Notes under the pieces: model-generated
Seen by the model: the letters and a program-made list of their open reading frames with translations, nothing else
The model's database searches: none
Told to the model about the DNA's origin: nothing
Program-made: the position numbers and the translations under genes
Part shown: positions 16,838 through 25,590 of the stretch, piece by piece
How positions within the stretch are numbered: the first letter of the stretch is position 1
How the letters are laid out: each line of letters starts with the position of its first letter
Assembly (NCBI GenBank): GCA_910579505.1
Contig: CAJTTZ010000001.1
Location: 558,001-622,000, forward strand
Source: an uncultured Lachnospiraceae bacterium
GTDB taxonomy: Bacteria > Bacillota > Clostridia > Lachnospirales > Lachnospiraceae
Direction: 5' to 3'
Length of the DNA: 64,000 nucleotides

Positions 16838-18475
16838 TTAATTGTTGATCTGCGCCTCTACCAGACTGCCGTGGCAGTACCGTTCCCTGAGTACGGGTTT
16901 CTCGATCTTGCCCGTAGGATTTCTGGGCACTTTATCAAAAATCACTTTCCTCGGACGCTTGTAACGAGGCAGTTCCCTGCAGAAAGTATTGATCTCCTCC
17001 TCCGTACAGGTTTCGCCCTCCTTGACCTCAATAATGGCCGCCGCGATCTCGCCAAGCCTTGCATCCGGCAGGCCGATCACCGCCACATCCTTGAGTTTAT
17101 CATTCCTGCGAAGGAAATCCTCGATCTGCACAGGATAGAGATTTTCTCCGCCGGAGATAATGACGTCTTTCTTCCTGTCCACCAGATAGATAAAGCCGTC
17201 CTCGTCCATACGTGCCATATCCCCTGTATACAGCCAGCCATCTTTTAAAATCTCATCTGTCGCTTCGGGATTCTTGTAATAGCAGAGCATAACGCCCGGC
17301 CCTTTGACGATCAGTTCTCCCACGTCGCCCTGGGAAACCTCTGCCCCCTGCTCGTCCACGATCTTTGCCTCCCAGTGATAGCCCGGTTTCCCGATAGCGC
17401 CCACCTTATGTATGTTGTCCACGCCCAGATGCACGCAGCCGGGACCGATGGACTCGCTTAAACCGTAATTGGTGTCGTACTGGTGATGCGGGAAATGCTT
17501 TTTCCAGCGCTGGATCAGACTGGGCGGAACAGGCTGCGCCCCGATATGCATCAGCCGCCACTGTTCCAGCAAGAAATGAGCCATATCCACCTGTCCGGAA
17601 TCTATGGCGTCCAGAAGGTCCTGCGCCCACGGCACAAGCAGCCACACGATGGTACACTGTTCCTCCGTCACCGCCCGCAGGATCCACTCCGGCTTTACGC
17701 CGCGCAAAAGCACCGCCTTTCCGGCCGTGATCAGGGAACCGAACCAGTGCATTTTCGCCCCTGTGTGATAGAGCGGCGGAATGCAGAGGAACACATCCTC
17801 CCTGGTCTGGCCGTGATGGTTCTGCTCCGTCTCGCAGGAAGAGCGGAGCGCCCGGTGATTGTGCAGAATCGCTTTCGGGAAACCTGTCGTGCCTGAGGAA
17901 AAATAAATTGCTGCGTAATCATCCTCGCTAAGGGCTACCGGCGGCGCACTGGAAGAACAGAAACCCATCAGTTTCAGACAGTCCTCCGTGTAATCGGGAC
18001 CGCCCTTCCCTGGGAAAAACATCATCCCCACCCCCGGCAGGTCGTCCGCAATGCTGTCCATCCGCTCGATAAACTCCGGTCCAAAGACTAAGATTTCGAC
18101 ATCCGCAAGCTCCAGACAATATTTGATCTCCTCCGCGGAATAGCGGAAATTCAAAGGCACCGCCACACCGCCTGCCTTCAGAATGCCAAAATAGATGGGC
18201 AGCCACTCCAGACAGTTCATCATCAGAATGCCCACCTTCGTCTCCCGCTCCATGCCGCGAGACAAAAGCAGGTTGGCAAAGCGGTTGGCACGCCTGTCAA
18301 AGTCCGTCCAGCTCAGCTCTCTCCGATAGGGCGCGCCGTCACTCGCGCTCTCGATCAGACTCGCCTCCCGCCATGTCACCGCGCTGTCCCGCTCCTGAGA
18401 GGGATTCAGCTCCACAAGCGCCGTATCTGAGCCGTACAGGCGGGCGTTGCGCTCCAAAAACTCTGTGATTACCAT
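16838..18475 (-). CDS. AMP-forming acyl-CoA synthetase
   Basis: 545 residues, ANL superfamily. The P-loop is AAIYFSSGTTGFPKAILHNH (about 190-210), followed by YDTNYGLSESIGPG, the hinge YTGDMARMDEDGFIYLVDRKKD and the catalytic Lys region PRNPTGKIEKPVLRE near the C-terminus. All core motifs are intact, so it should activate a carboxylic acid to its CoA ester with ATP. Chain type cannot be told; medium/long-chain fatty acid and aryl acid ligases are both plausible. It begins the run acs-symporter-iorA on the minus strand with the thioesterase upstream. Confidence 0.9.
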   Translation of the reverse strand: MVITEFLERNARLYGSDTALVELNPSQERDSAVTWREASLIESASDGAPYRRELSWTDFDRRANRFANLLLSRGMERETKVGILMMNCLEWLPIYFGILKAGGVAVPLNFRYSAEEIKYCLELADVEILVFGPEFIERMDSIADDLPGVGMMFFPGKGGPDYTEDCLKLMGFCSSSAPPVALSEDDYAAIYFSSGTTGFPKAILHNHRALRSSCETEQNHHGQTREDVFLCIPPLYHTGAKMHWFGSLITAGKAVLLRGVKPEWILRAVTEEQCTIVWLLVPWAQDLLDAIDSGQVDMAHFLLEQWRLMHIGAQPVPPSLIQRWKKHFPHHQYDTNYGLSESIGPGCVHLGVDNIHKVGAIGKPGYHWEAKIVDEQGAEVSQGDVGELIVKGPGVMLCYYKNPEATDEILKDGWLYTGDMARMDEDGFIYLVDRKKDVIISGGENLYPVQIEDFLRRNDKLKDVAVIGLPDARLGEIAAAIIEVKEGETCTEEEINTFCRELPRYKRPRKVIFDKVPRNPTGKIEKPVLRERYCHGSLVEAQINN

Positions 18476-18579
18476 TCCTCTTCCTCCTCTTCCGTTTCTT
18501 CTTTATAACACATGTTATCATATTCTCATACAGATCATCCAGACAGTCTTTCCTCGCTGTCCATGTTAAAGCCTGCCGC

Positions 18580-18981
18580 TCACTGCCCGATTACATACGC
18601 ATTCACCGTGGCGTGCGCCACATACGTGTCCAGCTCATCCCGGATATCTACCGTCAGAAGCGCAGTAGTACGGCCGCTTCTTAAGCAGGATGCCTCCGCG
18701 ATCAGCCTTTCTCCCCTTGCAGGCGCGAGAAAAGTGATGGACGCATTCTGGCTGACCGTCATCTTTTCTGAATACCCGTTCGCCGCCACCGCACAGGTAA
18801 AATCCGCCAGCGTAAAAATGGCGCCTCCCATGGGAACATTGTTTGCATTCATATGATGCGGCTTAAGCGTCAGAGAACAGACCGCCTTTCCCGGCTCGGC
18901 ACAGTCGATCACAATTCCCACTGCATCCGTGGCAAAACGATCTTTTTTGAACTCCTCCCGAATCTCTTCCAGTTTTGACAT
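18580..18981 (-). CDS. PaaI-family hotdog thioesterase
   Basis: 133 residues from MSKLEEIREEF, with AAAGGGG upstream of the ATG at 18979-18981; a longer frame to 19017 has no ribosome site. The hotdog-fold signature HHMNANNVPMGGAIFTLADFTCAVAAN matches the PaaI/YbgC-type 4HBT domain, with the conserved Asn and Asp/Thr active-site positions. It hydrolyses aryl- or acyl-CoA esters. As the first gene of the catabolic run it may release CoA from trapped intermediates. Confidence 0.88.
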   Translation of the reverse strand: MSKLEEIREEFKKDRFATDAVGIVIDCAEPGKAVCSLTLKPHHMNANNVPMGGAIFTLADFTCAVAANGYSEKMTVSQNASITFLAPARGERLIAEASCLRSGRTTALLTVDIRDELDTYVAHATVNAYVIGQ

Positions 18982-19105
18982 AACCGATCCCCTTTCTGCG
19001 GCTGCGCGCAGCCTCAAGTTCCTTATTTATTTCTTTATTTTATACATGAATGCAGAACTACATTCACCACTTTAGCACTTTTACTCGCTAAAGTCAACTA
19101 TACAA

Positions 19106-19143
19106 AAAGAAACAGCCCGTATTTCCTCTCGGCTGTTTCTTCC
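19106..19143 (-). terminator. Terminator after the VWA gene
   Basis: AAGAAACAGCC pairs with GGCTGTTTCTT with a T-rich tail on the minus strand, just past the VWA stop. Beside it ACTTTAGC / GCTAAAGT (19071-19096) forms a second 8-bp inverted repeat. Confidence 0.8.
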
Positions 19144-19153
19144 TACACGCTTC

Positions 19154-20350
19154 TCACCGATTCACCATCAGCTTCATCATCGCCTGGTTCAAGCCGTCCA
19201 CCGTCAGCTTATACATCGGAAAGACTGTCTTGATCGCCGTCTCCGCCTCCCGCCACGGCGCATGGCCCGGCGCCATCTTAGGATTGAGCCACACGATCTT
19301 TTTGTAATGCTGTTTCATCAAAAGCAGCCATTCCATCCCGGAAAGCCCGCCGTTCGGTCCCCTGTAATTGCCCGTCGTGGAGTATAGCTCCTCCGGCGCC
19401 ATAGCCGCGTCCCCCACGATGATCACCTTGTAATCGCTGTCCAGATTGCGGAACATCCACTCCGTCTCGATCCACTCGCCGTTCTCGCACTCCGGCGTCT
19501 TGTAGAGATTGGAATAGATGCAGTTATGGAAAAAGTACGTCTTTACATCCTTATAATGATTGGACTTGTGCACGGACTGGAACAGCTCACTGAGGAGTGT
19601 GGTGTACGGGATCATGGTGCCGCCCGAGTCCATCAAAAGCAGGAGCTTTACCGAGTTTTTCCGGGGTTTCTCCATCACGATCTGCAGACAGCCGCCGTTG
19701 TTGCACGTGGCGTCCACCGTACCGTTAATATCAAGCTCTGTCTCCGGGATATCTAACTTCGTGGAAAACTGCCGCAGTTTCCGAAGCGCCATCTGGAACT
19801 GCCTGTTGTCTAACACCTTGTCGTTCCTGAAATCCCGGTACTTTCTGGCACCCACCACCTGAAAAGCGGACTGGTAGCCTGTGGTGCCGCCCACCCGGAT
19901 ACCGCCCATGTTGCCGCCCATATTGCCAAAGGACGTCTTTCCCATGGTGCCGATCCAGTAACTGCCGCCGTTGTGCTCCTCATTCTGGTCCCGCAGCCTG
20001 TCCTTGAACTTATTCTCGATGTCGTCCTTATCCATCGTGATGACTTCCTGATTCATCTCGTGGCGCATTTCCTCGAAGACGTCCTGCATCTCCGGCTTAT
20101 CCAGCCATTTGAGAAGGTTCTTCCCCACCTCGTTCTCGGACATGATCCCTTTAAACACTTCATCGAAGGCCATATCAAACTTGTCAAACTCGGTCTCGGA
20201 CTTTACGAGGATCATCCGCGCCAGATAGTAAAACTCCGTCAGACTGCTGTGGCAAAGCCCCTTCTGTAAGGCGTCCTGCAAAGTCAGCCACTCGCCTAAG
20301 GACACTTCCAGACCTTTATCTTTCAAAGTATAGAAAAATTTACTGAACAT
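19154..20350 (-). CDS. VWA-domain protein, CoxE-like
   Basis: 398 residues. The N-terminal half is helical (about 1-130). A Gly-rich stretch follows (GTMGKTSFGNMGGNMGGIRVGG), then a C-terminal von Willebrand A domain (about 225-395) whose metal-site loop reads LLLLMDSGGTM, a variant of DxSxS. This arrangement matches CoxE-like VWA proteins, which work with MoxR AAA+ ATPases in cofactor insertion or protein remodelling. The MoxR gene lies 41 bases upstream in the same operon. The client is unknown and no carbon monoxide dehydrogenase is nearby. Confidence 0.85.
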   Translation of the reverse strand: MFSKFFYTLKDKGLEVSLGEWLTLQDALQKGLCHSSLTEFYYLARMILVKSETEFDKFDMAFDEVFKGIMSENEVGKNLLKWLDKPEMQDVFEEMRHEMNQEVITMDKDDIENKFKDRLRDQNEEHNGGSYWIGTMGKTSFGNMGGNMGGIRVGGTTGYQSAFQVVGARKYRDFRNDKVLDNRQFQMALRKLRQFSTKLDIPETELDINGTVDATCNNGGCLQIVMEKPRKNSVKLLLLMDSGGTMIPYTTLLSELFQSVHKSNHYKDVKTYFFHNCIYSNLYKTPECENGEWIETEWMFRNLDSDYKVIIVGDAAMAPEELYSTTGNYRGPNGGLSGMEWLLLMKQHYKKIVWLNPKMAPGHAPWREAETAIKTVFPMYKLTVDGLNQAMMKLMVNR

Positions 20351-20391
20351 AGAATCTCCATTTCTATCGCCGCATTAAAAACATATGTTAT

Positions 20392-21210
20392 CTAATAATC
20401 GACCTTATTTTTAACCGTCTCCATGTCCTCGTCCTTCTTCACTACCACCCCGATAAAAGGAAGTTCCTTTCTGAGCGTATCTGTCGGAATCCCGCCGATC
20501 TGCAAAGCGTTGATCCAGTCGATCAGCTCCGAGGTACTTGGTTTCTTGCGGATGTCTTTCATGGAACGGATCCAGTAGAATACTTCCATGGCATCCTTTA
20601 ACAGCTTATCCTCCACGTCGGGATAATGGGTCCTCACAATCTCCTCCATCAATTCCTGATCCGGGAAGTCGATATAGTGGAAGATGCATCTGCGCAGAAA
20701 TGCGTCCGGCAGTTCCTTCTCCGCATTGGAGGTAATGATCACAATCGGTCTGTGCTTCGCCTTCACGGTCCGCTTCGTCTCATGGATGTAAAACTCCATC
20801 TGATCAAGCTCCCAGAGCAGGTCATTAGGGAACTCCAGATCCGCCTTGTCAATCTCGTCAATCAGAAGGATCACCTGTTCGTCGGACTCAAACGCCTCTC
20901 CCAGCTTGCCAAGTTTGATATAGTGGGCGATATCGTCCACACCCTCCTCACCGAACTGCCCGTCGTAAAGACGCTGGATCGTATCGTACATATAAAGCCC
21001 GTCCTGCGCCTTCGTGGTGGACTTGATATTCCAGATAATCAGCTTCTTGCCCAGTGACTCCGCCACCGCCTGCGCCAACATTGTCTTTCCAGTACCCGGT
21101 TCCCCCTTGATCAAAAGAGGTTTCTGCAGGGCGATCGCCACGTTTACGCTCGCTAAAAGCTGCTCGGAAGCCACATACTGGGCTGTGCTCTCAAATTTCG
21201 TATTTGCCAT
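20392..21210 (-). CDS. MoxR-type AAA+ ATPase
   Basis: 272 residues from MANTKFESTAQYV (GGAAAG upstream; a longer frame reaches 21237). Walker A is GEPGTGKT (about residue 37-44), Walker B ILLIDEIDKAD (about 125), sensor-1 region IIITSNAEKELPDAFLRRC with an arginine finger, and a C-terminal lid. MoxR proteins act with VWA partners to remodel protein complexes; the partner is the next gene. Confidence 0.9.
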   Translation of the reverse strand: MANTKFESTAQYVASEQLLASVNVAIALQKPLLIKGEPGTGKTMLAQAVAESLGKKLIIWNIKSTTKAQDGLYMYDTIQRLYDGQFGEEGVDDIAHYIKLGKLGEAFESDEQVILLIDEIDKADLEFPNDLLWELDQMEFYIHETKRTVKAKHRPIVIITSNAEKELPDAFLRRCIFHYIDFPDQELMEEIVRTHYPDVEDKLLKDAMEVFYWIRSMKDIRKKPSTSELIDWINALQIGGIPTDTLRKELPFIGVVVKKDEDMETVKNKVDY

Positions 21211-21321
21211 TTTGCTTTCCTTTCTCCCGTCTCTCAACTGATGTTCTCACGGACTTCGCAGCAGATGCAAAGTCCTGAACTGAACTGTACCATTCACCAG
21301 TGCTCTTGCGGATTTCGGTTA

Positions 21322-21350
21322 TTGCACACATTATAGATTTATGTTACGAT
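21322..21350 (+). promoter_or_regulatory. Candidate promoter of metF-NSS
   Basis: TTGCAC (21322-21327), 17-base spacer, TACGAT (21345-21350), four of six consensus matches each, about 90 bases before metF. Confidence 0.4.
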
Positions 21351-21443
21351 ATTTCAGATGCAAAAGCAAGAAATTGTTTCTTCATACGACGCATCAGGAT
21401 CAGGTAAATGAAAGAATAAAGAAAACGGAAAGGAATCCATATC

Positions 21444-22280
21444 ATGTCACACAATACAAGTCTCTCCTTCGAGGTTTTTCCCCCGAAAAAGGAAGAAGAA
21501 TTTGAAAATATATTTGATTTTTTAAGGGAAGCGGCAAAACTGCATCCCGATTTCATAAGCTGCACCTACGGTGCGGGCGGTTCCCGGGCAGGAAAAACGA
21601 TTGAAATCGCCTCCTTCATCCAGAAGGAACTCGGGATCGACGCAATCGCCCATATCACCTGCGTCGGCTTTACTCATGCGGACCTTGAGAAAAACTGTGA
21701 AGCGCTTACAGCCGCAGGCGTAAACCACGTGCTGGCACTGCGCGGGGACAGGCCCCAGCATATGACGGACGAGCAGTTTAACAGCCGGGAATTTTTCTAT
21801 GCGACGGATCTCGTGCGCCATTTAAAAGAGCACACTTCCCTGCAGATCTCCGGCGCATGCTACCCGGAAAAGCATTTTGAAGCGCCGAGTCTGGAAGAAG
21901 ATTTAATACACTTAAAAGAAAAGGTGGACGCGGGTGTCACCTCCCTGGTGACCCAGATGTTTTTCGATAACGCCTGCTTTTATCGTTTCATGGAGCTGGT
22001 GCGCGCAAAGGGCATCTCGGTTCCCATTCATGCCGGCATCATGCCCATCACCACGGCGAAACAGCTCGGCACCACCGTCTCTCTCTCCGGCTCTTCCGTT
22101 CCCAAAGAACTGGCTGATCTGATCGCCACTTACGGGGAAAATAAGGAAGACATGCGCAAGGCCGGTATCGACTATGCGGTGCGGCAGATCAGGGATCTGA
22201 GAGAACACGGGGTAGACGGCATCCACATTTATTCCATGAATAAATTGAAGACCACAAAGGAAATCTGCGCGCAGATTTAA
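21444..22280 (+). CDS. metF: Methylenetetrahydrofolate reductase
   Basis: 278 residues, the short bacterial form. It reduces 5,10-methylene-THF to 5-methyl-THF with FAD, supplying methyl groups for methionine synthesis or, in acetogens, the Wood-Ljungdahl pathway. The N-terminal SFEVFPPKKEEE is the family signature (catalytic Glu); SCTYGAGGSRAGKT and LALRGDRPQ also match. There is no metV or rnfC2-like partner next to it, so a methionine role is more likely. The ATG follows GGAAAGGAAT. A transporter gene follows after 71 bases. Confidence 0.94.
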   Translation: MSHNTSLSFEVFPPKKEEEFENIFDFLREAAKLHPDFISCTYGAGGSRAGKTIEIASFIQKELGIDAIAHITCVGFTHADLEKNCEALTAAGVNHVLALRGDRPQHMTDEQFNSREFFYATDLVRHLKEHTSLQISGACYPEKHFEAPSLEEDLIHLKEKVDAGVTSLVTQMFFDNACFYRFMELVRAKGISVPIHAGIMPITTAKQLGTTVSLSGSSVPKELADLIATYGENKEDMRKAGIDYAVRQIRDLREHGVDGIHIYSMNKLKTTKEICAQI

Positions 22281-22351
22281 GCGGGGCGGCATGATCTGCT
22301 GTCTGCCAAAGGTACAGGGCACGGCAGGGATATCTGAAGGAGGATCAAACA

Positions 22352-23710
22352 TTGGAACGTGAAAAACTCGGCTCAAGAATGGGCTTTATTCTCTTATCGG
22401 CAGGATGCGCCATCGGCATCGGCAACGTGTGGCGTTTCCCATATATTGCGGGTATGTACGGCGGCGGCATGTTTGTGCTGTTTTATCTGTTTTTTCTGAT
22501 CGTCATGGGCGTGCCTGTCATGACGATGGAGTTTGCCGTGGGACGCGCCAGCCGCAAAAGCATTATCAAGAGCTTTGCCACATTGGAGAAGCCCGGGCAG
22601 AAATGGCATTTACACGGGTATCTTGGCATGGCGGGCAACTATCTGCTGATGATGTTCTACACCACGGTTGCCGGCTGGATGCTGTACTATTTCTATCAGA
22701 TGCTTACCGGGAAATTTGTCGGAAAAGACAAGGAACAGGTTGCAGGCATGTTTCAGGGCATGTTGGAAAGTCCGGCTGTCCTTCTCACCGTTATGGTGAT
22801 CGTCGTCGCGGCGGGCATCCTGATCTGCTCTCTCGGACTGCAGAAAGGGGTGGAGCGTATCACAAAAGTGATGATGACGCTGCTTCTTCTGATCATTGTG
22901 ATACTGGCGGTGCGCAGCATGACGCTCCCCGGCGGCACGGAAGGTCTGAAATTCTATCTTCTGCCGGACGCACAGAGAATGCGTGAAGTGGGTATTTTGG
23001 AAACAATAACAGCTGCTATGAACCAATCCTTTTTCACGCTGAGCCTCGGAATCGGCTCCATGGCAATCTTTGGCAGCTATATCGGCAAAGACCACACCCT
23101 GCTTGGCGAATCCATGAACATCGCGGTTCTGGATACGTTTGTGGCGTTTGTGTCGGGACTGATCATTTTTCCCGCCTGCTCTGCTTTCGGCATCAGCCCG
23201 GATATGGGGCCCAGTCTGATCTTTATCACATTGCCGAATATTTTCAACCATATGGCAGGGGGAAGAGTATGGGGGACGCTGTTCTTTGTGTTTATGACGT
23301 TCGCTGCATTCTCCACCATAATTGCCGTATTTGAGAACATTATCTCCTGCGGCATGGATCTGTTCCACTGGAGCAGAAAGAAATCCTGCCTGATCAACCT
23401 GATCGCGCTCACCGTCCTCTCCATGCCCTGCGTGTTCGGTTTCAATATCTGGTCGGCGTTCCAGCCTCTGGGAGACGGAAGCACGGTTCTTGATCTGGAA
23501 GACTTTATCGTCAGCAACGTGCTCCTTCCGGTGGGAGCACTGATTTATCTGCTGTTCTGCGTGACAAGATACGGCTGGGGATTCGACAACTATCTGAAAG
23601 AGACCAATACCGGCGACGGCTTGAAAGTACCGAAGGGCATCCGCTTCTATGTGACGTATGTCCTGCCCGTACTGCTGATTTTCCTGATTCTGAAGGGGTG
23701 GATTGGGTGA
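22352..23710 (+). CDS. Neurotransmitter:sodium symporter (NSS) family transporter
   Basis: 452 residues with about 11-12 membrane segments. The first helix carries the sodium/substrate site GCAIGIGNVWRFPY, the hallmark of LeuT-like transporters. It probably imports an amino acid or other amine with sodium. The start codon is TTG (22352-22354), supported by AAGGAGG 8 bases upstream; no ATG fits. Pairing with metF might hint at methionine or another sulphur or aromatic amino acid, but this is speculative. Confidence 0.92.
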   Translation: MEREKLGSRMGFILLSAGCAIGIGNVWRFPYIAGMYGGGMFVLFYLFFLIVMGVPVMTMEFAVGRASRKSIIKSFATLEKPGQKWHLHGYLGMAGNYLLMMFYTTVAGWMLYYFYQMLTGKFVGKDKEQVAGMFQGMLESPAVLLTVMVIVVAAGILICSLGLQKGVERITKVMMTLLLLIIVILAVRSMTLPGGTEGLKFYLLPDAQRMREVGILETITAAMNQSFFTLSLGIGSMAIFGSYIGKDHTLLGESMNIAVLDTFVAFVSGLIIFPACSAFGISPDMGPSLIFITLPNIFNHMAGGRVWGTLFFVFMTFAAFSTIIAVFENIISCGMDLFHWSRKKSCLINLIALTVLSMPCVFGFNIWSAFQPLGDGSTVLDLEDFIVSNVLLPVGALIYLLFCVTRYGWGFDNYLKETNTGDGLKVPKGIRFYVTYVLPVLLIFLILKGWIG

Positions 23711-23821
23711 TCAGGCTGCACTGTTCAAAACAATGGCAGCGTAAAAGTAACAATAAGCCACAAGTAACTCTACATCCCGTTTCTCGTTTGCCGTACCTTT
23801 TGCATAGGAACCAAACAGACA
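23711..23821 (-). pseudogene. Nucleotidyltransferase (MNT-type) fragment
   Basis: A 36-codon open stretch on the minus strand reads CLFGSYAKGTANEKRDVELL, matching the active-site region GSYARG-x10-DxD of MNT/KNT nucleotidyltransferases. The second catalytic Asp is Glu, a TGA lies immediately before the Cys codon, there is no start, and the homology stops after LLV. It is therefore a decayed remnant. Such genes normally pair with HEPN toxins or belong to mobile islands; no partner remains. Confidence 0.55.
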
Positions 23822-23876
23822 TCAAATTACCTCAATTCCTAAATATGAAAGAAATATGCTGCTTTCAAGCTATCTC

Positions 23877-24893
23877 TTATTTCTCCTCCCACGGAATCAG
23901 CGGATTCTCTATCTTCTTGTCACGCAGCATCAGGTTCTTCACCGCCTCGTCCACGGGCATGGCGCCAAACAGAACCGCGTTCACCTGTTCAATGATGGGC
24001 AGCTGTACGCCGTACTTTTCAGCAAGTCCCATGGCCGCCTTGGCGGAGTAAACGCCCTCTACCACCATCTTCACCTCATCCATTGCCTGTTCCATCGTAT
24101 AGCCTTTGCCGATCAGAATACCGGCCCGGCGGTTTCTGGAATGCATGGAAGCACATGTCACGATCAGGTCACCGATGCCGGTGAGCCCGCTGAACGTCTC
24201 TATCCTGCCGCCCATGGCAAGCCCGAGTCTGGCAATCTCCGCGATTCCCCTGGTGATCAACGCCGCTTTCGTGTTGTCGCCATAGCCAAGCCCGTCGGCG
24301 ATTCCCGCCGCCAGCGCCACCACATTTTTAAGCGCCGCGCCAAGCTCGATGCCGAGCACATCCGGGCTGATATAGACGCGGAAGACCTCGTTCATAAAAA
24401 TGTTCTGGAGATACTCGGCCGTCGCCTTCTTCTGTGCCCCCACCACGATTGTCGTGGGGATGCCCCTGCCCACTTCCTCCGCGTGGGACGGTCCCGAAAG
24501 CACCGCCACTTCCGCCTGCGGGATCTCTTCCTCTATAATCTGCGACAGGGTTAAGAGTGTCTTCTCCTCTATTCCTTTCGCCACATTGACGATGATCTGC
24601 CCCTCCCCTACATAGGGCTTCATGGAATGGGACGTGCTTCTTGTATAGGGAGATGGAACCGCCAGCACAAGCACATCCTTATCCTTCACCGCCGTCTCTA
24701 AGTCCGTAGTGAACACCATATCCTCCGGCAGTTTGACGCCCGGCAGTTTATCCTTATGCTCATGCTCCCTCTTAAGCATCTCAATCTCCGGCTCCATAAT
24801 TGACCAGACCGTAACTTTGTGTCCATTCCTGTGAAGAAGAACCGCTAACGCCGTCCCCCAGCTTCCTGCGCCAATGATACTGATATCCACCAT
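23877..24893 (-). CDS. gpsA: Glycerol-3-phosphate dehydrogenase [NAD(P)+]
   Basis: 338 residues. It reduces dihydroxyacetone phosphate to sn-glycerol-3-phosphate for phospholipids. The N-terminal dinucleotide site is IIGAGSWGTALAVLL. The conserved VNVAKGIEEKTLLTLSQI, SGPSHAEEVGRGIPTT and catalytic Lys region ALKNVVALAAGIADGLGYGDN are intact. The start has AAGGAGGG. It follows plsY and der on the same strand (der-plsY-gpsA), so the product feeds directly to PlsY. Confidence 0.96.
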   Translation of the reverse strand: MVDISIIGAGSWGTALAVLLHRNGHKVTVWSIMEPEIEMLKREHEHKDKLPGVKLPEDMVFTTDLETAVKDKDVLVLAVPSPYTRSTSHSMKPYVGEGQIIVNVAKGIEEKTLLTLSQIIEEEIPQAEVAVLSGPSHAEEVGRGIPTTIVVGAQKKATAEYLQNIFMNEVFRVYISPDVLGIELGAALKNVVALAAGIADGLGYGDNTKAALITRGIAEIARLGLAMGGRIETFSGLTGIGDLIVTCASMHSRNRRAGILIGKGYTMEQAMDEVKMVVEGVYSAKAAMGLAEKYGVQLPIIEQVNAVLFGAMPVDEAVKNLMLRDKKIENPLIPWEEK

Positions 24894-24913
24894 ATGATCT
24901 CCCTCCTTATTTA

Positions 24914-25588
24914 TTACCCCTTATGTTCCGTATTCTCCTCCGCCCCAGTGTTCTTGTGCGTCAGATATGTTTTCCGCTCCGAGCCGCTCAAAAGCCGTTT
25001 GATATTTTCCCGGTGTTTCCAGTACGCCATAATTGTCAAAAGCCCCGCTATGACATACATCTCTGTCAGAAGCGCCTGTGTCATGCCGAATATTCCCATC
25101 TGGCCAAGTACCACCAGCTCAATCATAAATCCGGCATACACCAGAAGCGACCCCAGAGACACATAGTGGGTGATAAAAAATACACCGAAGAACAATATGA
25201 CCCCCATCGGTATCAGATATGGGTGGAAAGACAGAATCAGTCCCGCCGTGGCCGCAATGCCCTTTCCTCCTTTAAATTTGAGATAAAAGGGGAAATTATG
25301 TCCGATAATCGCGCCCGCCGCCGTATACATTTTCAGCAGATAAACCATATCTGGATGACTGTCGCCAAAAATGACACCTGTGATAACAACGGCAAGAATA
25401 CATTTCATGATGTCACCTAAAAGCACCAAAAGCCCTGCTTTCGTCCCGAACACCCGAAGCGTATTCGTCGTGCCCGCATTGCCGCTCCCATAATTTCTGA
25501 TATCTATACCGTGCAGTCTCCCGTAAATATACGCCGTCTGAAAAAGACCAAACACATAGCCGATCAGTAAACAAATGATCCGTTCCAC
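24914..25588 (-). CDS. plsY: Acyl-phosphate glycerol-3-phosphate acyltransferase
   Basis: 224 residues, membrane protein with five or so spans. PlsY transfers acyl from acyl phosphate to glycerol-3-phosphate, making lysophosphatidate. Motif 1 GSGNAGTTNTLR, motif 2 KFKGGKGIAATAG and FITHYVSLGSL are present. The start is GTG at 25588, two bases after the der stop, preceded by AAAGGATAA. The C-terminal tail (about 205-224) is charged and longer than usual. Confidence 0.95.
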   Translation of the reverse strand: MERIICLLIGYVFGLFQTAYIYGRLHGIDIRNYGSGNAGTTNTLRVFGTKAGLLVLLGDIMKCILAVVITGVIFGDSHPDMVYLLKMYTAAGAIIGHNFPFYLKFKGGKGIAATAGLILSFHPYLIPMGVILFFGVFFITHYVSLGSLLVYAGFMIELVVLGQMGIFGMTQALLTEMYVIAGLLTIMAYWKHRENIKRLLSGSERKTYLTHKNTGAEENTEHKG

Positions 25589-25590
25589 TT

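Noticed and set aside
19154..21210. VWA-MoxR pair as part of a carbon monoxide dehydrogenase cluster
   Set aside because: No cox or other metalloenzyme genes lie nearby; the pair is generic.
22610..23368. Open frame of about 250 codons on the minus strand
   Set aside because: It lies wholly antisense to the NSS transporter, has no ribosome site and is rich in His/Gln/Lys of the antisense-shadow type.
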